Shown one piece after another: positions 26,568 through 35,638 of a DNA stretch of 64,000 bases. Position 1 is the stretch's first letter; every line of letters begins with the position of its first letter. Position numbers and translations under genes: made by a program. Source of the stretch: Leclercia sp. LSNIH1 (GTDB lineage: Bacteria > Pseudomonadota > Gammaproteobacteria > Enterobacterales > Enterobacteriaceae); the NCBI RefSeq assembly GCF_002902985.1, contig NZ_CP026167.1, forward strand, positions 1,922,001 to 1,986,000, read 5' to 3'. The notes beneath the pieces were generated by a model that was not told the DNA's origin, searched no databases, and saw only the letters and a program-made list of their open reading frames with translations.

Positions 26568-27725
26568 TCAGGATGCCGGGATAACCCGCGGTTTGTTCTC
26601 GCTCAGCTCCACCACCAGCTGGTTAACGCCGTCGCTCATGTTGACGAAACGCGTGAGCGGCGAGCGCGTTACCACCACAAATACGCCCACGTTAGATTGC
26701 GGGATCATCGCCATATAGGTGATGAATCCGCCGCCACCGCCGGTTTTCTGAATAATGCCAGGCCGTCCATTTTTAGGTGCCATATAGACCCAGCCAAGGC
26801 CCAGCGCGTCCGCACGGCCTGGTACATCCATCCCGATCACCCGGCTTAACTGGCTGCGTTGATAGATCAGAGTCTGCATTCTGTCGGCCTGGTTGCTGCG
26901 CGCGTAGAAATCAGAGGAGAGGAACTGCTGCATCCAGCGCATCATGTCGCCAGGAGTGGAGTAAACCCCGCCGCTACCGACCGCCGCCAGGGTGTTATTA
27001 CACGGGCTGGCCCCTTTCTCTGCCACCATCAGGCGTTTGCACTGATCGGGTGACGGAGTAAAGGTAGTATCTTTCATCCCCAGCGGACGGGTGATCTGCT
27101 CTTCGAACAGCTGGGCGTAGGGCTTGCCCGCGGCGTTGCCCAGCGCATCGGCCAGCAGATCGAACGCCAGGTTCGAATAGGCGGCCTGGGAGCCCGGGGA
27201 TGATTTCAGGGTGGCTGTCGACAGCCAGTTCCAGCGCTGATCGCGGGTTGGCCAGACGAAGACCGGACGGTGGGCCGCGCCGCCTGGCTGTTCGCGCGGC
27301 AGGGCGCTGGTGTGGGTAGCCAGGTTGACGAGCGTAATCGGCGCGCCCTGATATGTCGGCACCCGGGCGCCCGGTGGCGCATATTTACTTAACGGATCGT
27401 TGAGCTTAACCACGCCCTGATCGAGCAGTTTCACCAGCATCTCACTGGTCATTAACTTGGTCAGGGAGGCGATGCGCACTACAGAATCAAGCTGCGGATG
27501 GATATTATTGCCCGGGCGCGTTTCGCCAAAGCTGCGGAATACGCGCTGGTTGCCGTCAATCGCCACCAGAGCCATCCCCGTTGCGCCACTGCCGTAAAAA
27601 ATATGATTCGCGTAGCGATCAACCACATCGGAGGCAAAAGCCGGGTCGGTAATCGGCTCGACAGCCTGCGCGCTGGTGAGGCTGGCCGCATACAGCGCGG
27701 CGGAGAGGAACAGACAACGTTTCAA
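26568..27725 (-). CDS. ampH: Penicillin-binding protein AmpH (D,D-carboxypeptidase/endopeptidase)
   Basis: A 385-residue serine beta-lactamase-family protein that acts on peptidoglycan in the periplasm. The active-site SxxK is SLTK at residues 87-90; the YSN motif (AAYSNLAF) and KTGGGGG complete the penicillin-binding signature. The frame is open to an ATG at 27782, but that start has no ribosome site and adds 19 residues before the signal peptide. The TTG at 27725 gives MKRCLFLSAALYAASL and exactly the E. coli length, so I choose it. It is convergent with yaiV and divergent from sbmA. Confidence 0.93.
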   Translation of the reverse strand: MKRCLFLSAALYAASLTSAQAVEPITDPAFASDVVDRYANHIFYGSGATGMALVAIDGNQRVFRSFGETRPGNNIHPQLDSVVRIASLTKLMTSEMLVKLLDQGVVKLNDPLSKYAPPGARVPTYQGAPITLVNLATHTSALPREQPGGAAHRPVFVWPTRDQRWNWLSTATLKSSPGSQAAYSNLAFDLLADALGNAAGKPYAQLFEEQITRPLGMKDTTFTPSPDQCKRLMVAEKGASPCNNTLAAVGSGGVYSTPGDMMRWMQQFLSSDFYARSNQADRMQTLIYQRSQLSRVIGMDVPGRADALGLGWVYMAPKNGRPGIIQKTGGGGGFITYMAMIPQSNVGVFVVVTRSPLTRFVNMSDGVNQLVVELSENKPRVIPAS

Positions 27726-28011
27726 CGAAAGTATCCATGAAGTGAATGAAAAAGTATGCGTATTTATACTACTAAACACCATAATGCAAAGGCCTGAACA
27801 GCATAACGATAGCGTGAAAAACGTAACCGCGGGTAAATACGAACAATTTCGTTATTACCGATCTCATGTTTTGTGACATTGCGCTTATGATACCTGCCAG
27901 GTTCATTGGCTTTTCCGCTCGGGTGGCGGTTGACGGCGAACTAATACAAGCCCAACAGGTCTGATAATCCGTCGTCCACAGCAGTAGCGATAACTACAAG
28001 AAGGAAGCGTT

Positions 28012-29232
28012 ATGTTTAAGTCGTTTTTCCCAAAACCGGGACCCTTTTTTCTCTCGGCCTTTATTTGGGCTCTGATCGCGGTCATTTTCTGGCAGGCGGG
28101 TGGCGGGGCCTGGTTTGAGCGTCTGGTTGGCGCTACGGGTGATGTGCCGATCAGCGCGGCACGTTTCTGGTCACGCAGCTATCTGATCTTCTACGCCTAT
28201 TATGCGTTCTGCGTCGGGGCGTTTGCCCTGTTCTGGTTTGTCTGGTCGCCGCACCGCTGGCAGTACTGGTCGATTCTCGGCACCGCGCTGATTATTTTCG
28301 TCACCTGGTTTCTGGTGGAGGTGGGCGTGGCGGTCAACGCCTGGTATGCCCCGTTCTATGACCTGATCCAGACCGCCCTCAGCGCGCCGCACAAAGTCTC
28401 TATCAATCAGTTTTATCATGAAGTAGGCGTGTTCCTCGGCATCGCGCTCATCGCCGTTGTTATTGGCGTAATGAATAACTTCTTCGTCAGCCACTACGTC
28501 TTCCGCTGGCGTACCGCGATGAACGAACACTATATGGCCCACTGGCAGCAGCTGCGCCATATTGAAGGTGCCGCCCAGCGTGTGCAGGAAGACACCATGC
28601 GCTTTGCCTCCACGCTTGAGGATATGGGGGTCAGCTTTATCAACGCTATTATGACTCTGATCGCCTTCCTGCCGGTGCTGGTCACACTGTCGGCGCACGT
28701 GCCGGACCTGCCGATTGTCGGTCATCTGCCCTATGGCCTGGTGATCGCCGCGATTGTCTGGTCGCTGATGGGCACCGGCCTGCTGGCGGTGGTAGGGATC
28801 AAACTGCCGGGGCTGGAGTTCAAAAACCAGCGCGTTGAGGCCGCCTACCGTAAAGAGCTGGTCTACGGCGAAGACGATGCCAGCCGCGCCTCGCCGCCAA
28901 CGGTGCGTGAGCTGTTTGGCGCGGTGCGCCGGAACTACTTCCGCCTCTATTTCCACTACATGTATTTCAACATTGCCCGCATTCTCTATCTGCAGGTGGA
29001 TAACGTTTTCGGTTTGTTCCTGCTGTTCCCGTCGATTGTAGCCGGTACGATTACGCTGGGTCTGATGACGCAAATTACCAACGTCTTCGGTCAGGTACGC
29101 GGGTCGTTCCAGTATCTGATCAGTTCATGGACCACGCTGGTGGAGCTGATGTCCATCTATAAACGTTTGCGCAGTTTTGAACGTGAGCTGGATGGTCAGG
29201 ATCTTCAGGAAGTTACCCATACGTTGAGTTGA
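28012..29232 (+). CDS. sbmA: Peptide-antibiotic transporter SbmA
   Basis: A 406-residue inner-membrane protein of the SbmA/BacA family with about eight helices. It carries proton-driven uptake of microcins B17 and J25, bleomycin and proline-rich peptides. The sequence opens [19 protein letters not shown] and is close to E. coli SbmA; the length is identical. AAGGAAG precedes the ATG. yaiW starts 14 bases after its stop, so the two form an operon, as in E. coli. Confidence 0.97.
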   Translation: MFKSFFPKPGPFFLSAFIWALIAVIFWQAGGGAWFERLVGATGDVPISAARFWSRSYLIFYAYYAFCVGAFALFWFVWSPHRWQYWSILGTALIIFVTWFLVEVGVAVNAWYAPFYDLIQTALSAPHKVSINQFYHEVGVFLGIALIAVVIGVMNNFFVSHYVFRWRTAMNEHYMAHWQQLRHIEGAAQRVQEDTMRFASTLEDMGVSFINAIMTLIAFLPVLVTLSAHVPDLPIVGHLPYGLVIAAIVWSLMGTGLLAVVGIKLPGLEFKNQRVEAAYRKELVYGEDDASRASPPTVRELFGAVRRNYFRLYFHYMYFNIARILYLQVDNVFGLFLLFPSIVAGTITLGLMTQITNVFGQVRGSFQYLISSWTTLVELMSIYKRLRSFERELDGQDLQEVTHTLS

Positions 29233-29246
29233 TACAGGGAGCTGTT

Positions 29247-30347
29247 ATGTCTTTTACCGTACCGCGCGCGTTACCCTTATCCCTGCTTGCCGCCCTGGTG
29301 TTGGCCGGGTGTGCTGAGCAAGGGGCTGCGCCGCTGAAAAAGGGCGAAAAGCCCGTCGACGTGGCAAGCGTGGTGCGGCAAAAAATGCCCGCCACGGTAA
29401 AAGACCGGGACCAGTGGGCCTCGGCGCTGGCGAAAACCTTTGAGAGCCAGAAGATTGCCCCTACCGAGGAGAATATCTGCTCGGTGCTGGCGGTGGCACA
29501 GCAGGAGTCGCTGTATCAGTCCGATCCGGCGGTGCCGGGGCTGAATAAAATCGCCTGGAAGGAGATTGACCGTCGCGCCGAAAAACTCCACATCCCGGTG
29601 TTTCTGGTCCACACGGCACTGAAAATCAAATCGCCAAACGGCAAGAGCTACAGCGAGCGGCTGGATACGGTGAAAACCGAGAAGCAGCTCAGCGCCATCT
29701 TCGATGACTTTATCAATATGGTGCCGATGGGACAGACGCTGTTTGGCTCTCTCAATCCGGTACATACCGGTGGTCCAATGCAGGTCAGTATCGCCTTTGC
29801 CGAAAAGCATACCGACGGCTATCCGTGGAAAATCGAGAACACGGTTCGCCAGGAGGTCTTCTCCCTGCGCGGCGGACTCTGGTTCGGCACTTACCATCTG
29901 CTGAACTACCCCGCCAGCTATACGGTGCCGCTCTACCGCTTTGCTGACTTTAACGCGGGCTGGTATGCGAGCCGCAATGCGGCGTTCCAGAATGCCGTCA
30001 GCCGCGCCAGTGGGGTGAAGCTGGCCCTGGATGGCGATCTGATCGCCTATGGCAGCAGTAACGCAGGGAAGACGGAGCTGGCGGTGCGCAAGCTTTCAGG
30101 CAAGCTGGACATGAGCGACAGTGAGATCCGTCGGCAGCTGGAGAAGGGTGACAGCTTTGCGTTTGAGAAAACCGAGCTCTATCAGCAGGTCTTTAAACTG
30201 GCGGAGCAGAAGAGTGGCAAGGCGTTACCGAGAGCGATGCTGCCGGGGATCCAGCTTGAGAGCCCGAAAATCACCCGCAATCTGACGACAGCCTGGTTTG
30301 CCCAGCGCGTTGACGATCGCCGGGCGAAGTGCATGGCGCTCAACTAG
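29247..30347 (+). CDS. yaiW: Surface lipoprotein YaiW (DUF1615)
   Basis: A 366-residue lipoprotein. The signal peptide ends LVLAGC, with the lipidated Cys about 22 residues in. The rest is a DUF1615 domain. E. coli YaiW is a surface-exposed outer-membrane lipoprotein co-transcribed with sbmA and linked to uptake of proline-rich peptides. The frame opens 6 codons earlier, but the ATG at 29247 gives the correct lipoprotein signal and has CAGGGA upstream. The 3' end overlaps that of yaiY by 4 bases (convergent). Confidence 0.93.
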   Translation: MSFTVPRALPLSLLAALVLAGCAEQGAAPLKKGEKPVDVASVVRQKMPATVKDRDQWASALAKTFESQKIAPTEENICSVLAVAQQESLYQSDPAVPGLNKIAWKEIDRRAEKLHIPVFLVHTALKIKSPNGKSYSERLDTVKTEKQLSAIFDDFINMVPMGQTLFGSLNPVHTGGPMQVSIAFAEKHTDGYPWKIENTVRQEVFSLRGGLWFGTYHLLNYPASYTVPLYRFADFNAGWYASRNAAFQNAVSRASGVKLALDGDLIAYGSSNAGKTELAVRKLSGKLDMSDSEIRRQLEKGDSFAFEKTELYQQVFKLAEQKSGKALPRAMLPGIQLESPKITRNLTTAWFAQRVDDRRAKCMALN

Positions 30348-30646
30348 CGATAACGGCGCCAGCGCACGTAGAGGGCAACGGCGCCCAACACCACCAGCCC
30401 GACAAGGAAGGGGATCAACCCGAAGACGGTGCTGACACCGAGCCCAATCTCAACGCGCGGACGGCCGCTCTCTTCGACCTGCATCAGGTGCTCATAGACG
30501 CCGGGAGCATGCACCAGAATATTGAGCAGCTGTGAGCCAGCCCAGAAGCAGAAAAGCACAAACAGCGCGTATGCAATATTTCCTGCCGTGGAGGTTTTTG
30601 GTTGCCTGGTGTTGTAGATGGGCTTTGACATCGTAAAATCTGCCAT
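30344..30646 (-). CDS. yaiY: YaiY, small inner-membrane protein (DUF2755)
   Basis: A 100-residue protein with two membrane segments (about 26-46 and 72-94) and a short basic tail. It matches remembered E. coli YaiY (102 residues), including [16 protein letters not shown] and [15 protein letters not shown]. Function is unknown. It is divergent from yaiZ across a 246-bp region and convergent with yaiW. Confidence 0.92.
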   Translation of the reverse strand: MADFTMSKPIYNTRQPKTSTAGNIAYALFVLFCFWAGSQLLNILVHAPGVYEHLMQVEESGRPRVEIGLGVSTVFGLIPFLVGLVVLGAVALYVRWRRYR

Positions 30647-30775
30647 ACATACCTCCGAGTGTTCTGACTGGCTATGTGCCTGTTGTACACGTCAAGTTTG
30701 ACAGCTCATGGCTGTTGTCAATATCGGAATGTTGGTAAATTGGCCTGGAGAATTCTCCTGGTTTGTCGAATTTTG

Positions 30776-30865
30776 CCGCACATCACAGATTTTTTACTTA
30801 AGTGAAATCCCCGCACATTTCAGATTTTCCGCACAGGCCGCAGACCTGAAGACAAATCTGTGCGA
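30776..30865. promoter_or_regulatory. Direct and inverted repeats between yaiY and yaiZ
   Basis: CCGCACATCACAGATTTTT (30776-30794) recurs as CCGCACATTTCAGATTTTC (30811-30829), and a third CCGCACAG starts at 30829. A matching inverted copy, CTGTGCGAGG, lies about 24 bases further on, just before yaiZ. The 35-base spacing of the direct repeats puts them at about the same helix face every 3.3 turns. Possible binding sites for an unidentified regulator, or a folded yaiZ leader. Confidence 0.4.
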
Positions 30866-30892
30866 GGATAGATTTTTTCTTCTGGAGCGACC

Positions 30893-31111
30893 ATGAAACT
30901 GCCTGCCAAAATTCGCCGTGACTGGCATTTCTACGCCTTTGCTATTGGGCTTATCTTTATTCTGAATGGGGTGGTGGGGCTGCTGGGCTTCGAAGCGAAA
31001 GGCTGGCAGACCTATGCGGTAGGGCTGGTGACCTGGGTTGTCAGCTTCTGGCTGGCGGGGTTTATTATTCGCCGTCGCCCGGAAGAGACGACGGCGAACG
31101 ACGCGGATTAA
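30893..31111 (+). CDS. yaiZ: YaiZ, small inner-membrane protein (DUF2754)
   Basis: A 72-residue protein with two membrane segments (about 13-31 and 40-58), nearly identical to E. coli YaiZ in [20 protein letters not shown]. Function is unknown. CTGGAG precedes the ATG. Its end overlaps the end of ddlA by 4 bases (convergent). Confidence 0.93.
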   Translation: MKLPAKIRRDWHFYAFAIGLIFILNGVVGLLGFEAKGWQTYAVGLVTWVVSFWLAGFIIRRRPEETTANDAD

Positions 31112-32208
31112 CCGTTTACTGAAATCTGCAGGGCGCTGTCAGCGGCATGTCGCTCCAGCGCCAGCTCAATCAGGCGGGTGATCAGATCCGGGTAGCTGAG
31201 ACCGCTGGCCTGCCACAGTTTCGGGTACATGCTGATGTTGGTGAAGCCGGGCAGGGTGTTGATCTCATTGATCACCACGCGGTTGTCCGCCGTTAAGAAG
31301 ACGTCGACGCGCGCCATACCGCGACAGCCCAGCGCCTGATAGGCTTCGATGGCAATTCCACGGATCGCGTCGTTAACGTCAGCCTCCAGCGCCGCGGGTA
31401 CCACCACCTGCGCGCCCTTGTCATCAATGTATTTGGTGTCGTAGGAATAGAAGTCGCTGTTCAGCACCACTTCGCCACAGGTACTGGCCTGCGGGAAATC
31501 ATTGCCTAGCACCGCGCACTCAATCTCACGCCCTTTAATTCCCTGCTCAACCACCACTTTATGATCGAAGGTGAACGCCAGACGTACCGCTTCGCTGAAC
31601 TGCGCTTCGCTGTTCACTTTGCTGACGCCCACGGAGGAGCCCTGGTTAGCCGGTTTGACGAACAGCGGCAGGCCGAAGCGGGCGCTGAGATCGGCAAAGA
31701 TGTGCTGCTCGCGGTTGGCGCGGGTCAGGGTAACAAAGGGCGCCACGTTCAGGCCAGCGTCACGCAGCAGGCGTTTAGTGACATCTTTATCCATGCAGGC
31801 GGCAGAACCGAGGACATCGGAGCCGACGAACGGCAGGTTCGCCATGCGCAGCATCCCCTGCAGGGAGCCATCTTCACCCAGCGTGCCGTGGACAATCGGG
31901 AAAATGACGTCGAGCTGTGAAAGCGTCTGTCCGGTACCGGCATCGATAAGCTGGCCCTGCGTCACGCCCGGCACGGTAGCAACGCTGACCTCAGACGGAT
32001 TCAGCGCAATATGCGCCGGATCGTCGGCGTTAAGCAGATAGCCCTGCTCGTCGTTAATGTGCCATTGACCCTGTTTATCAATGCCCAGCAGCACGACCTC
32101 AAAGCGGCTCTTATCAATCGCGTTAACGATATTTTTGGCCGATTGCAGCGACACTTCGTGCTCTGCTGATTTTCCCCCAAAGACAATACCTACCCGCAAC
32201 TTCGCCAT
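31108..32208 (-). CDS. ddlA: D-alanine--D-alanine ligase A
   Basis: A 366-residue ATP-grasp enzyme that makes D-Ala-D-Ala for peptidoglycan. Family motifs are visible: [11 protein letters not shown] at the N terminus, [14 protein letters not shown], the ATP-binding [12 protein letters not shown] and [16 protein letters not shown] near the C terminus. The ATG at 32208 gives the same N terminus as E. coli ([12 protein letters not shown]); a GTG three codons upstream is less likely. Confidence 0.96.
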   Translation of the reverse strand: MAKLRVGIVFGGKSAEHEVSLQSAKNIVNAIDKSRFEVVLLGIDKQGQWHINDEQGYLLNADDPAHIALNPSEVSVATVPGVTQGQLIDAGTGQTLSQLDVIFPIVHGTLGEDGSLQGMLRMANLPFVGSDVLGSAACMDKDVTKRLLRDAGLNVAPFVTLTRANREQHIFADLSARFGLPLFVKPANQGSSVGVSKVNSEAQFSEAVRLAFTFDHKVVVEQGIKGREIECAVLGNDFPQASTCGEVVLNSDFYSYDTKYIDDKGAQVVVPAALEADVNDAIRGIAIEAYQALGCRGMARVDVFLTADNRVVINEINTLPGFTNISMYPKLWQASGLSYPDLITRLIELALERHAADSALQISVNG

Positions 32209-32314
32209 CACGTACACTCATCCACTCTGACTCAAAACCCCTACCATATCACGATGCCCGGCGGGATTCGCCGCCTTCTGCCATAATGTTTTGACACATT
32301 GCGAAGGGGGGTGA

Positions 32315-33034
32315 GTGAAAGGAAAAAGCCTGATTATCTGTCTAATCCTCATTGCTGCGGCTATTGCGGGCTACCGCTGGCTGCCGTCTTATTACAATCC
32401 GTTTGCACCGCTCACGCTTGACGATCCCCCCGGTACCCTGACTCAGTTTAAGCTCCGTCGCCTGACGCCTGAGCATTGTGATGTGCTGCTGGCGCAGGCT
32501 AATGCGCGTCAGCTGATCCGCACCCAGGCGGTGGCCGACAGCACGGGAGAGTGTCCGCTGAGTGATGTGGTGCGCGTGCGTAGTTTTGGCTCCGTCAGTC
32601 TTAGCAGCAGTTTTCTTGCCAGCTGCCCGCTGGCGCTCAGCTCGGCGTTGTTCGTCAACCAGCAGGCCCGGCCCATCACCGAAACCATGATGGGCAGCGG
32701 TCTGTCGCGCATTGACCATTTCGGCAGCTTTGCCTGCCGCAATATCTATCACCGCGCCAACGCCCGGCGCAGCGAGCATGCCACCGCCGAGGCGCTGGAT
32801 ATCAGCGGCTTTACCCTGGAAAACGGTCAGCGAATTTCGGTTCTGCGCGGCTGGAAGAGTGCCTCCACTGAACCCTGGCTGCGTGCGCTACTGAGTGCCA
32901 GCTGCGGCTATTTCGGTAACGCGCTGGGCCCTGACTATAACGCCGCCCACGCCAACCACTTTCACCTTGGGATGCGGGGGTTTGGCTACTGCCCGCAAAG
33001 CATAAATCACCAGCAAAAAGGGGAAAGTATGTGA
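32315..33034 (+). CDS. Extensin-like C-terminal domain protein, possible M15-type metal site
   Basis: A 239-residue protein with an N-terminal membrane segment (residues 4-22) and an Extensin-like_C domain. It contains SEHATAEALDISGF and, further on, AHANHFHLGMRG. This H-x7-D ... H-x-H arrangement resembles the zinc site of VanY/M15 D,D-carboxypeptidases, so a cell-wall peptidase activity is plausible but unproven. The start is GTG at 32315 with AAGGGGGG upstream. It is divergent from ddlA, whose product makes D-Ala-D-Ala. E. coli K-12 has no gene at this spot. Confidence 0.82.
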   Translation: MKGKSLIICLILIAAAIAGYRWLPSYYNPFAPLTLDDPPGTLTQFKLRRLTPEHCDVLLAQANARQLIRTQAVADSTGECPLSDVVRVRSFGSVSLSSSFLASCPLALSSALFVNQQARPITETMMGSGLSRIDHFGSFACRNIYHRANARRSEHATAEALDISGFTLENGQRISVLRGWKSASTEPWLRALLSASCGYFGNALGPDYNAAHANHFHLGMRGFGYCPQSINHQQKGESM

Positions 33035-33167
33035 CATATTTCACAAATATGATGACTGGGAAGATAAAACCCCAAAGAGACGCGGGGCGCATCTCTGACA
33101 ACGTCCGGTGAAAGGTAACTTGCTAATCTGATAACGAATTTACGTAATATGAAGACAGTGCTCGCCT

Positions 33168-34376
33168 ATGGAATCGTGGAAGGTTAACCTTATTTCGGTC
33201 TGGTTTGGTTGTTTTTTCACCGGCCTTGCCATCAGCCAGATTTTGCCGTTTTTGCCGCTGTATGTCTCCCAGCTTGGCGTCTCGTCGCACGAAGCGTTGT
33301 CGATGTGGTCAGGGCTCACCTTCAGCGTCACGTTTCTGGTTTCGGCCATCGTCTCGCCCATGTGGGGCAGCCTTGCGGACCGTAAAGGGCGCAAGCTGAT
33401 GCTGCTGCGCGCCTCGCTCGGCATGGCGATTGCGATCCTGCTCCAGGCCTTTGCCACCAACGTCTGGCAGCTTTTTCTGCTGCGCGCGCTGATGGGGCTG
33501 ACCTCCGGTTATATTCCTAACGCGATGGCGCTGGTGGCGTCGCAGGTTCCCCGGGAGCGCAGCGGCTGGGCCATCAGTACTCTGTCGACGGCGCAAATCA
33601 GCGGCGTGATCGGCGGCCCGCTGATGGGCGGCTTTCTGGCAGACCATGTGGGTCTGCGCGCGGTATTTCTGATCACAGCGATCCTGCTGGTGGTAAGTTT
33701 TCTGGTAACGCTGTTTCTGATCAAAGAGGGGGTTCGCCCCACCGTCAGCAAGGCGGAGCGGCTGAGCGGCAGGGCGGTCTTTGCCTCGCTCCCTTATCCG
33801 GGCCTGATGATCAGCCTGTTCATCACCACCATGGTTATCCAGCTTTGCAACGGCTCGGTGGGGCCGATCCTCGCGCTGTTTATTCAGTCGATGGCACCCG
33901 AGAGCAATAATATCGCCTTCCTCAGCGGGATGATTGCCGCGGTGCCGGGGATCTCCGCGTTGATGTCCGCCCCACGTCTGGGCAAGCTCGGGGACCGCAT
34001 AGGCACCGGGCGTATTTTGATGGCGACGCTTATTGTGGCGGTGGTGCTCTTTTTCGCCATGTCCTTTGTCACCACCCCTTTGCAGTTGGGCGTGCTGCGC
34101 TTTCTACTCGGCTTTGCGGATGGCGCCATGCTGCCCGCCGTACAGACCCTGCTGATTAAGTACTCCAGCGATCGGGTCACCGGACGGATCTTCGGTTATA
34201 ACCAGTCGTTTATGTATCTGGGGAACGTTGCCGGTCCGTTGATGGGGGCCGCGGTCTCGGCGATGGCCGGTTTCCGCTGGGTATTTGCCGCCACCGCTGT
34301 GGTGGTGCTGGTAAACATTCTGCAACTGGCGTGGGCGATGCGCCAGCGCCGCCTGCAGGAAGTCCGCCGTTCTTAA
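33168..34376 (+). CDS. MFS drug exporter of the MdtG type
   Basis: A 402-residue, 12-helix major facilitator protein. It aligns well with remembered E. coli Mdt[21 protein letters not shown], the motif [13 protein letters not shown] in the 2-3 loop, [13 protein letters not shown] in the middle, and [21 protein letters not shown] near the end. It probably exports drugs by proton exchange; MdtG gives fosfomycin resistance in E. coli. It differs enough from MdtG to be a paralogue, and its locus (before iraP) differs. No good ribosome site precedes the ATG; the start was chosen by alignment. Confidence 0.85.
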   Translation: MESWKVNLISVWFGCFFTGLAISQILPFLPLYVSQLGVSSHEALSMWSGLTFSVTFLVSAIVSPMWGSLADRKGRKLMLLRASLGMAIAILLQAFATNVWQLFLLRALMGLTSGYIPNAMALVASQVPRERSGWAISTLSTAQISGVIGGPLMGGFLADHVGLRAVFLITAILLVVSFLVTLFLIKEGVRPTVSKAERLSGRAVFASLPYPGLMISLFITTMVIQLCNGSVGPILALFIQSMAPESNNIAFLSGMIAAVPGISALMSAPRLGKLGDRIGTGRILMATLIVAVVLFFAMSFVTTPLQLGVLRFLLGFADGAMLPAVQTLLIKYSSDRVTGRIFGYNQSFMYLGNVAGPLMGAAVSAMAGFRWVFAATAVVVLVNILQLAWAMRQRRLQEVRRS

Positions 34377-34403
34377 TGTAGCTATATAATATATTGATAT
34401 CTG

Positions 34404-34440
34404 GCCGCCATTATCATTCCTGTGAAATGGCGGTTCTTGT
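34404..34440 (+). terminator. Probable terminator of the MdtG-like gene
   Basis: CCGCCATT and AATGGCGG form an 8-bp stem separated by a 13-base loop, followed by TTCTTGTATTT. It lies 28 bases after the stop codon. The T tract is interrupted, so efficiency is uncertain. Confidence 0.6.
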
Positions 34441-34619
34441 ATTTAATTCAGGTTGCGCAGAAAAAAAGAAAAATTTAATTTAAGTCGCATTTTTACCGGC
34501 CGTACAGAAACGCATTTATGCGCCATGTGGGATTTCCTTAAAAATAGTACTTTTACCCACTTTGCAAGTCTCAATCATAATGATAACGTCGCAAAAAAAC
34601 GTGATAAGGAAATAGCGCT

Positions 34620-34880
34620 GTGAAAAATCTAATTGCAGAGTTGTTAGTTAAGCTGGCAGAAAAGGAAGAAGAGTCAAAAGAGCTTGTGGTTCAGGTTGAA
34701 GCGCTGGAAATAGTGGTTACCGCCCTGCTACGACAGATGGCGCAAAGCGATCAACAGGCGCTGATCGAAAGCGTGGAAGGCGCGCTGGATGAGGCCAGGC
34801 CAGATGCACAGGTTCCGGCCCAGGACAGCGAAATGCTGCAGCAATACGTAAAAAAGCTGCTACGGCACCCGCGCAGCTGA
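34620..34880 (+). CDS. iraP: Anti-adaptor protein IraP
   Basis: An 86-residue coiled-coil protein that blocks RssB and so protects the stationary-phase sigma factor RpoS from ClpXP, mainly on phosphate starvation. It matches E. coli IraP in length and in EEESKEL...VEALEI and [13 protein letters not shown]. The start here is GTG, with ATAAGGAAAT upstream. The 240 bp before it is AT-rich and probably carries a ppGpp-dependent promoter. The phoA remnant follows. Confidence 0.94.
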   Translation: MKNLIAELLVKLAEKEEESKELVVQVEALEIVVTALLRQMAQSDQQALIESVEGALDEARPDAQVPAQDSEMLQQYVKKLLRHPRS

Positions 34881-34900
34881 CCCATTATTTGACCTGAGTT

Positions 34901-34918
34901 GTTGTCAAAAACCGTCAC
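34901..34918 (+). promoter_or_regulatory. Degenerate Pho-box-like element upstream of the phoA remnant
   Basis: TTGTCAAAAACCGTCA at 34902-34917 resembles the PhoB repeat pair (TGTCA-6 bases-TGTCA), but the spacing between half-sites is one base short and the second half reads CGTCA. It lies 58 bases before the old phoA start, where a Pho box would be expected. The site is probably inactive or weak. Confidence 0.4.
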
Positions 34919-34975
34919 CCCGGTTGCCTGTCGTCGCTCTGTTTTATTTTTATCTTTCCTCAATGGGAAAAATAA

Positions 34976-35200
34976 GTGAAACAGAGCGCACGTTATATTC
35001 CATAGCTTACCTCGCGACATTATCCCCACAATTTATGCTGTAAATGTTCTCTCTATCCTGGTACCGGGTATATGACGCTGCCGCCGGCCCAACATATTAT
35101 TCTGCTTATTAGCGACGGCATGAGCCACGCCGAAATAACCACTGTGCGAAATTATCCCGATGGCGCGGGTGGTTTTTTTAGCAGTACGAACCAGACTTAA
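34976..35200 (+). pseudogene. phoA: phoA (alkaline phosphatase) remnant
   Basis: The sequence starts GTGAAACAGAGCGCAC after GGGAAAAATAA, like the E. coli phoA start (GTGAAACAAAGC), but a stop codon occurs after 9 codons. About 95 bases later the frame beginning at 35072 encodes PAQHIILLISDGM, then EITTVRNYPDGAGGFF and a stop at 35200. This aligns with the first part of mature PhoA ([29 protein letters not shown]): 22 of 32 residues match by eye, including the metal-ligand Asp (Asp51). Most of the signal peptide and the last 400 or so residues are gone. It lies between iraP and psiF, the standard phoA position. Confidence 0.85.
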
Positions 35201-35227
35201 GGAGATCATTCACAGAAGGAAAGTGCT

Positions 35228-35548
35228 ATGAAAATCACACTACTGGCGACCCTGCTCCTTGGCCTGTTCTCTCTTACTCCCGCGGGGGCGCAAGATCAGC
35301 CGCTCACACCGCAACAGCAACGTATGACCACCTGCAATCAGCAGGCGACCGCCCAGGACCTGAAGGGCGACTCCCGTAAGAGCTATATGAGCGATTGCCT
35401 GAAAAACGCCTCCTCTAAACCCAACGAAAAAAGCCTGACGCCGCAACAACAAAGGATGCGTGAATGTAACTCCCAGGCGACCCAACAATCCCTTAAAGGG
35501 GACGACCGGAGTAAGTTCATGAGCGCCTGCCTGAAGAAAACTGGCTAG
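35228..35548 (+). CDS. psiF: PsiF, phosphate-starvation-inducible secreted protein
   Basis: A 106-residue protein with a signal peptide ending PAGAQ (about residues 1-22) and two tandem PsiF repeats of about 40 residues (MTTCNQQATAQDLKGDSRKS and MRECNSQATQQSLKGDDRSK), each with two Cys that probably pair. It is exported; its role is unknown. In E. coli it is transcribed with phoA under PhoB. Here phoA is a remnant, so expression must come from the old phoA promoter or a new one. GAAGGA lies before the ATG. Confidence 0.93.
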   Translation: MKITLLATLLLGLFSLTPAGAQDQPLTPQQQRMTTCNQQATAQDLKGDSRKSYMSDCLKNASSKPNEKSLTPQQQRMRECNSQATQQSLKGDDRSKFMSACLKKTG

Positions 35549-35555
35549 TTCAAAA

Positions 35556-35581
35556 GGGTGAGCGTTCCGTTTGGCTCACCC
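35556..35581 (+). terminator. Hairpin after psiF
   Basis: GGGTGAGC and GCTCACCC form an 8-bp stem 8 bases after the stop. No T run follows, so this may be a weak terminator or a 3'-end hairpin. Confidence 0.45.
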
Positions 35582-35638
35582 GAAATATCATACTTAGCGC
35601 CAGATAACCCTTTCTATAATTTGGGAAAATGCTTTTGA

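Noticed and set aside
33168..34376. Assigning the MFS gene as mdtG itself
   Set aside because: Similarity is clear but incomplete, and the genomic position differs from mdtG; a paralogue is more likely.
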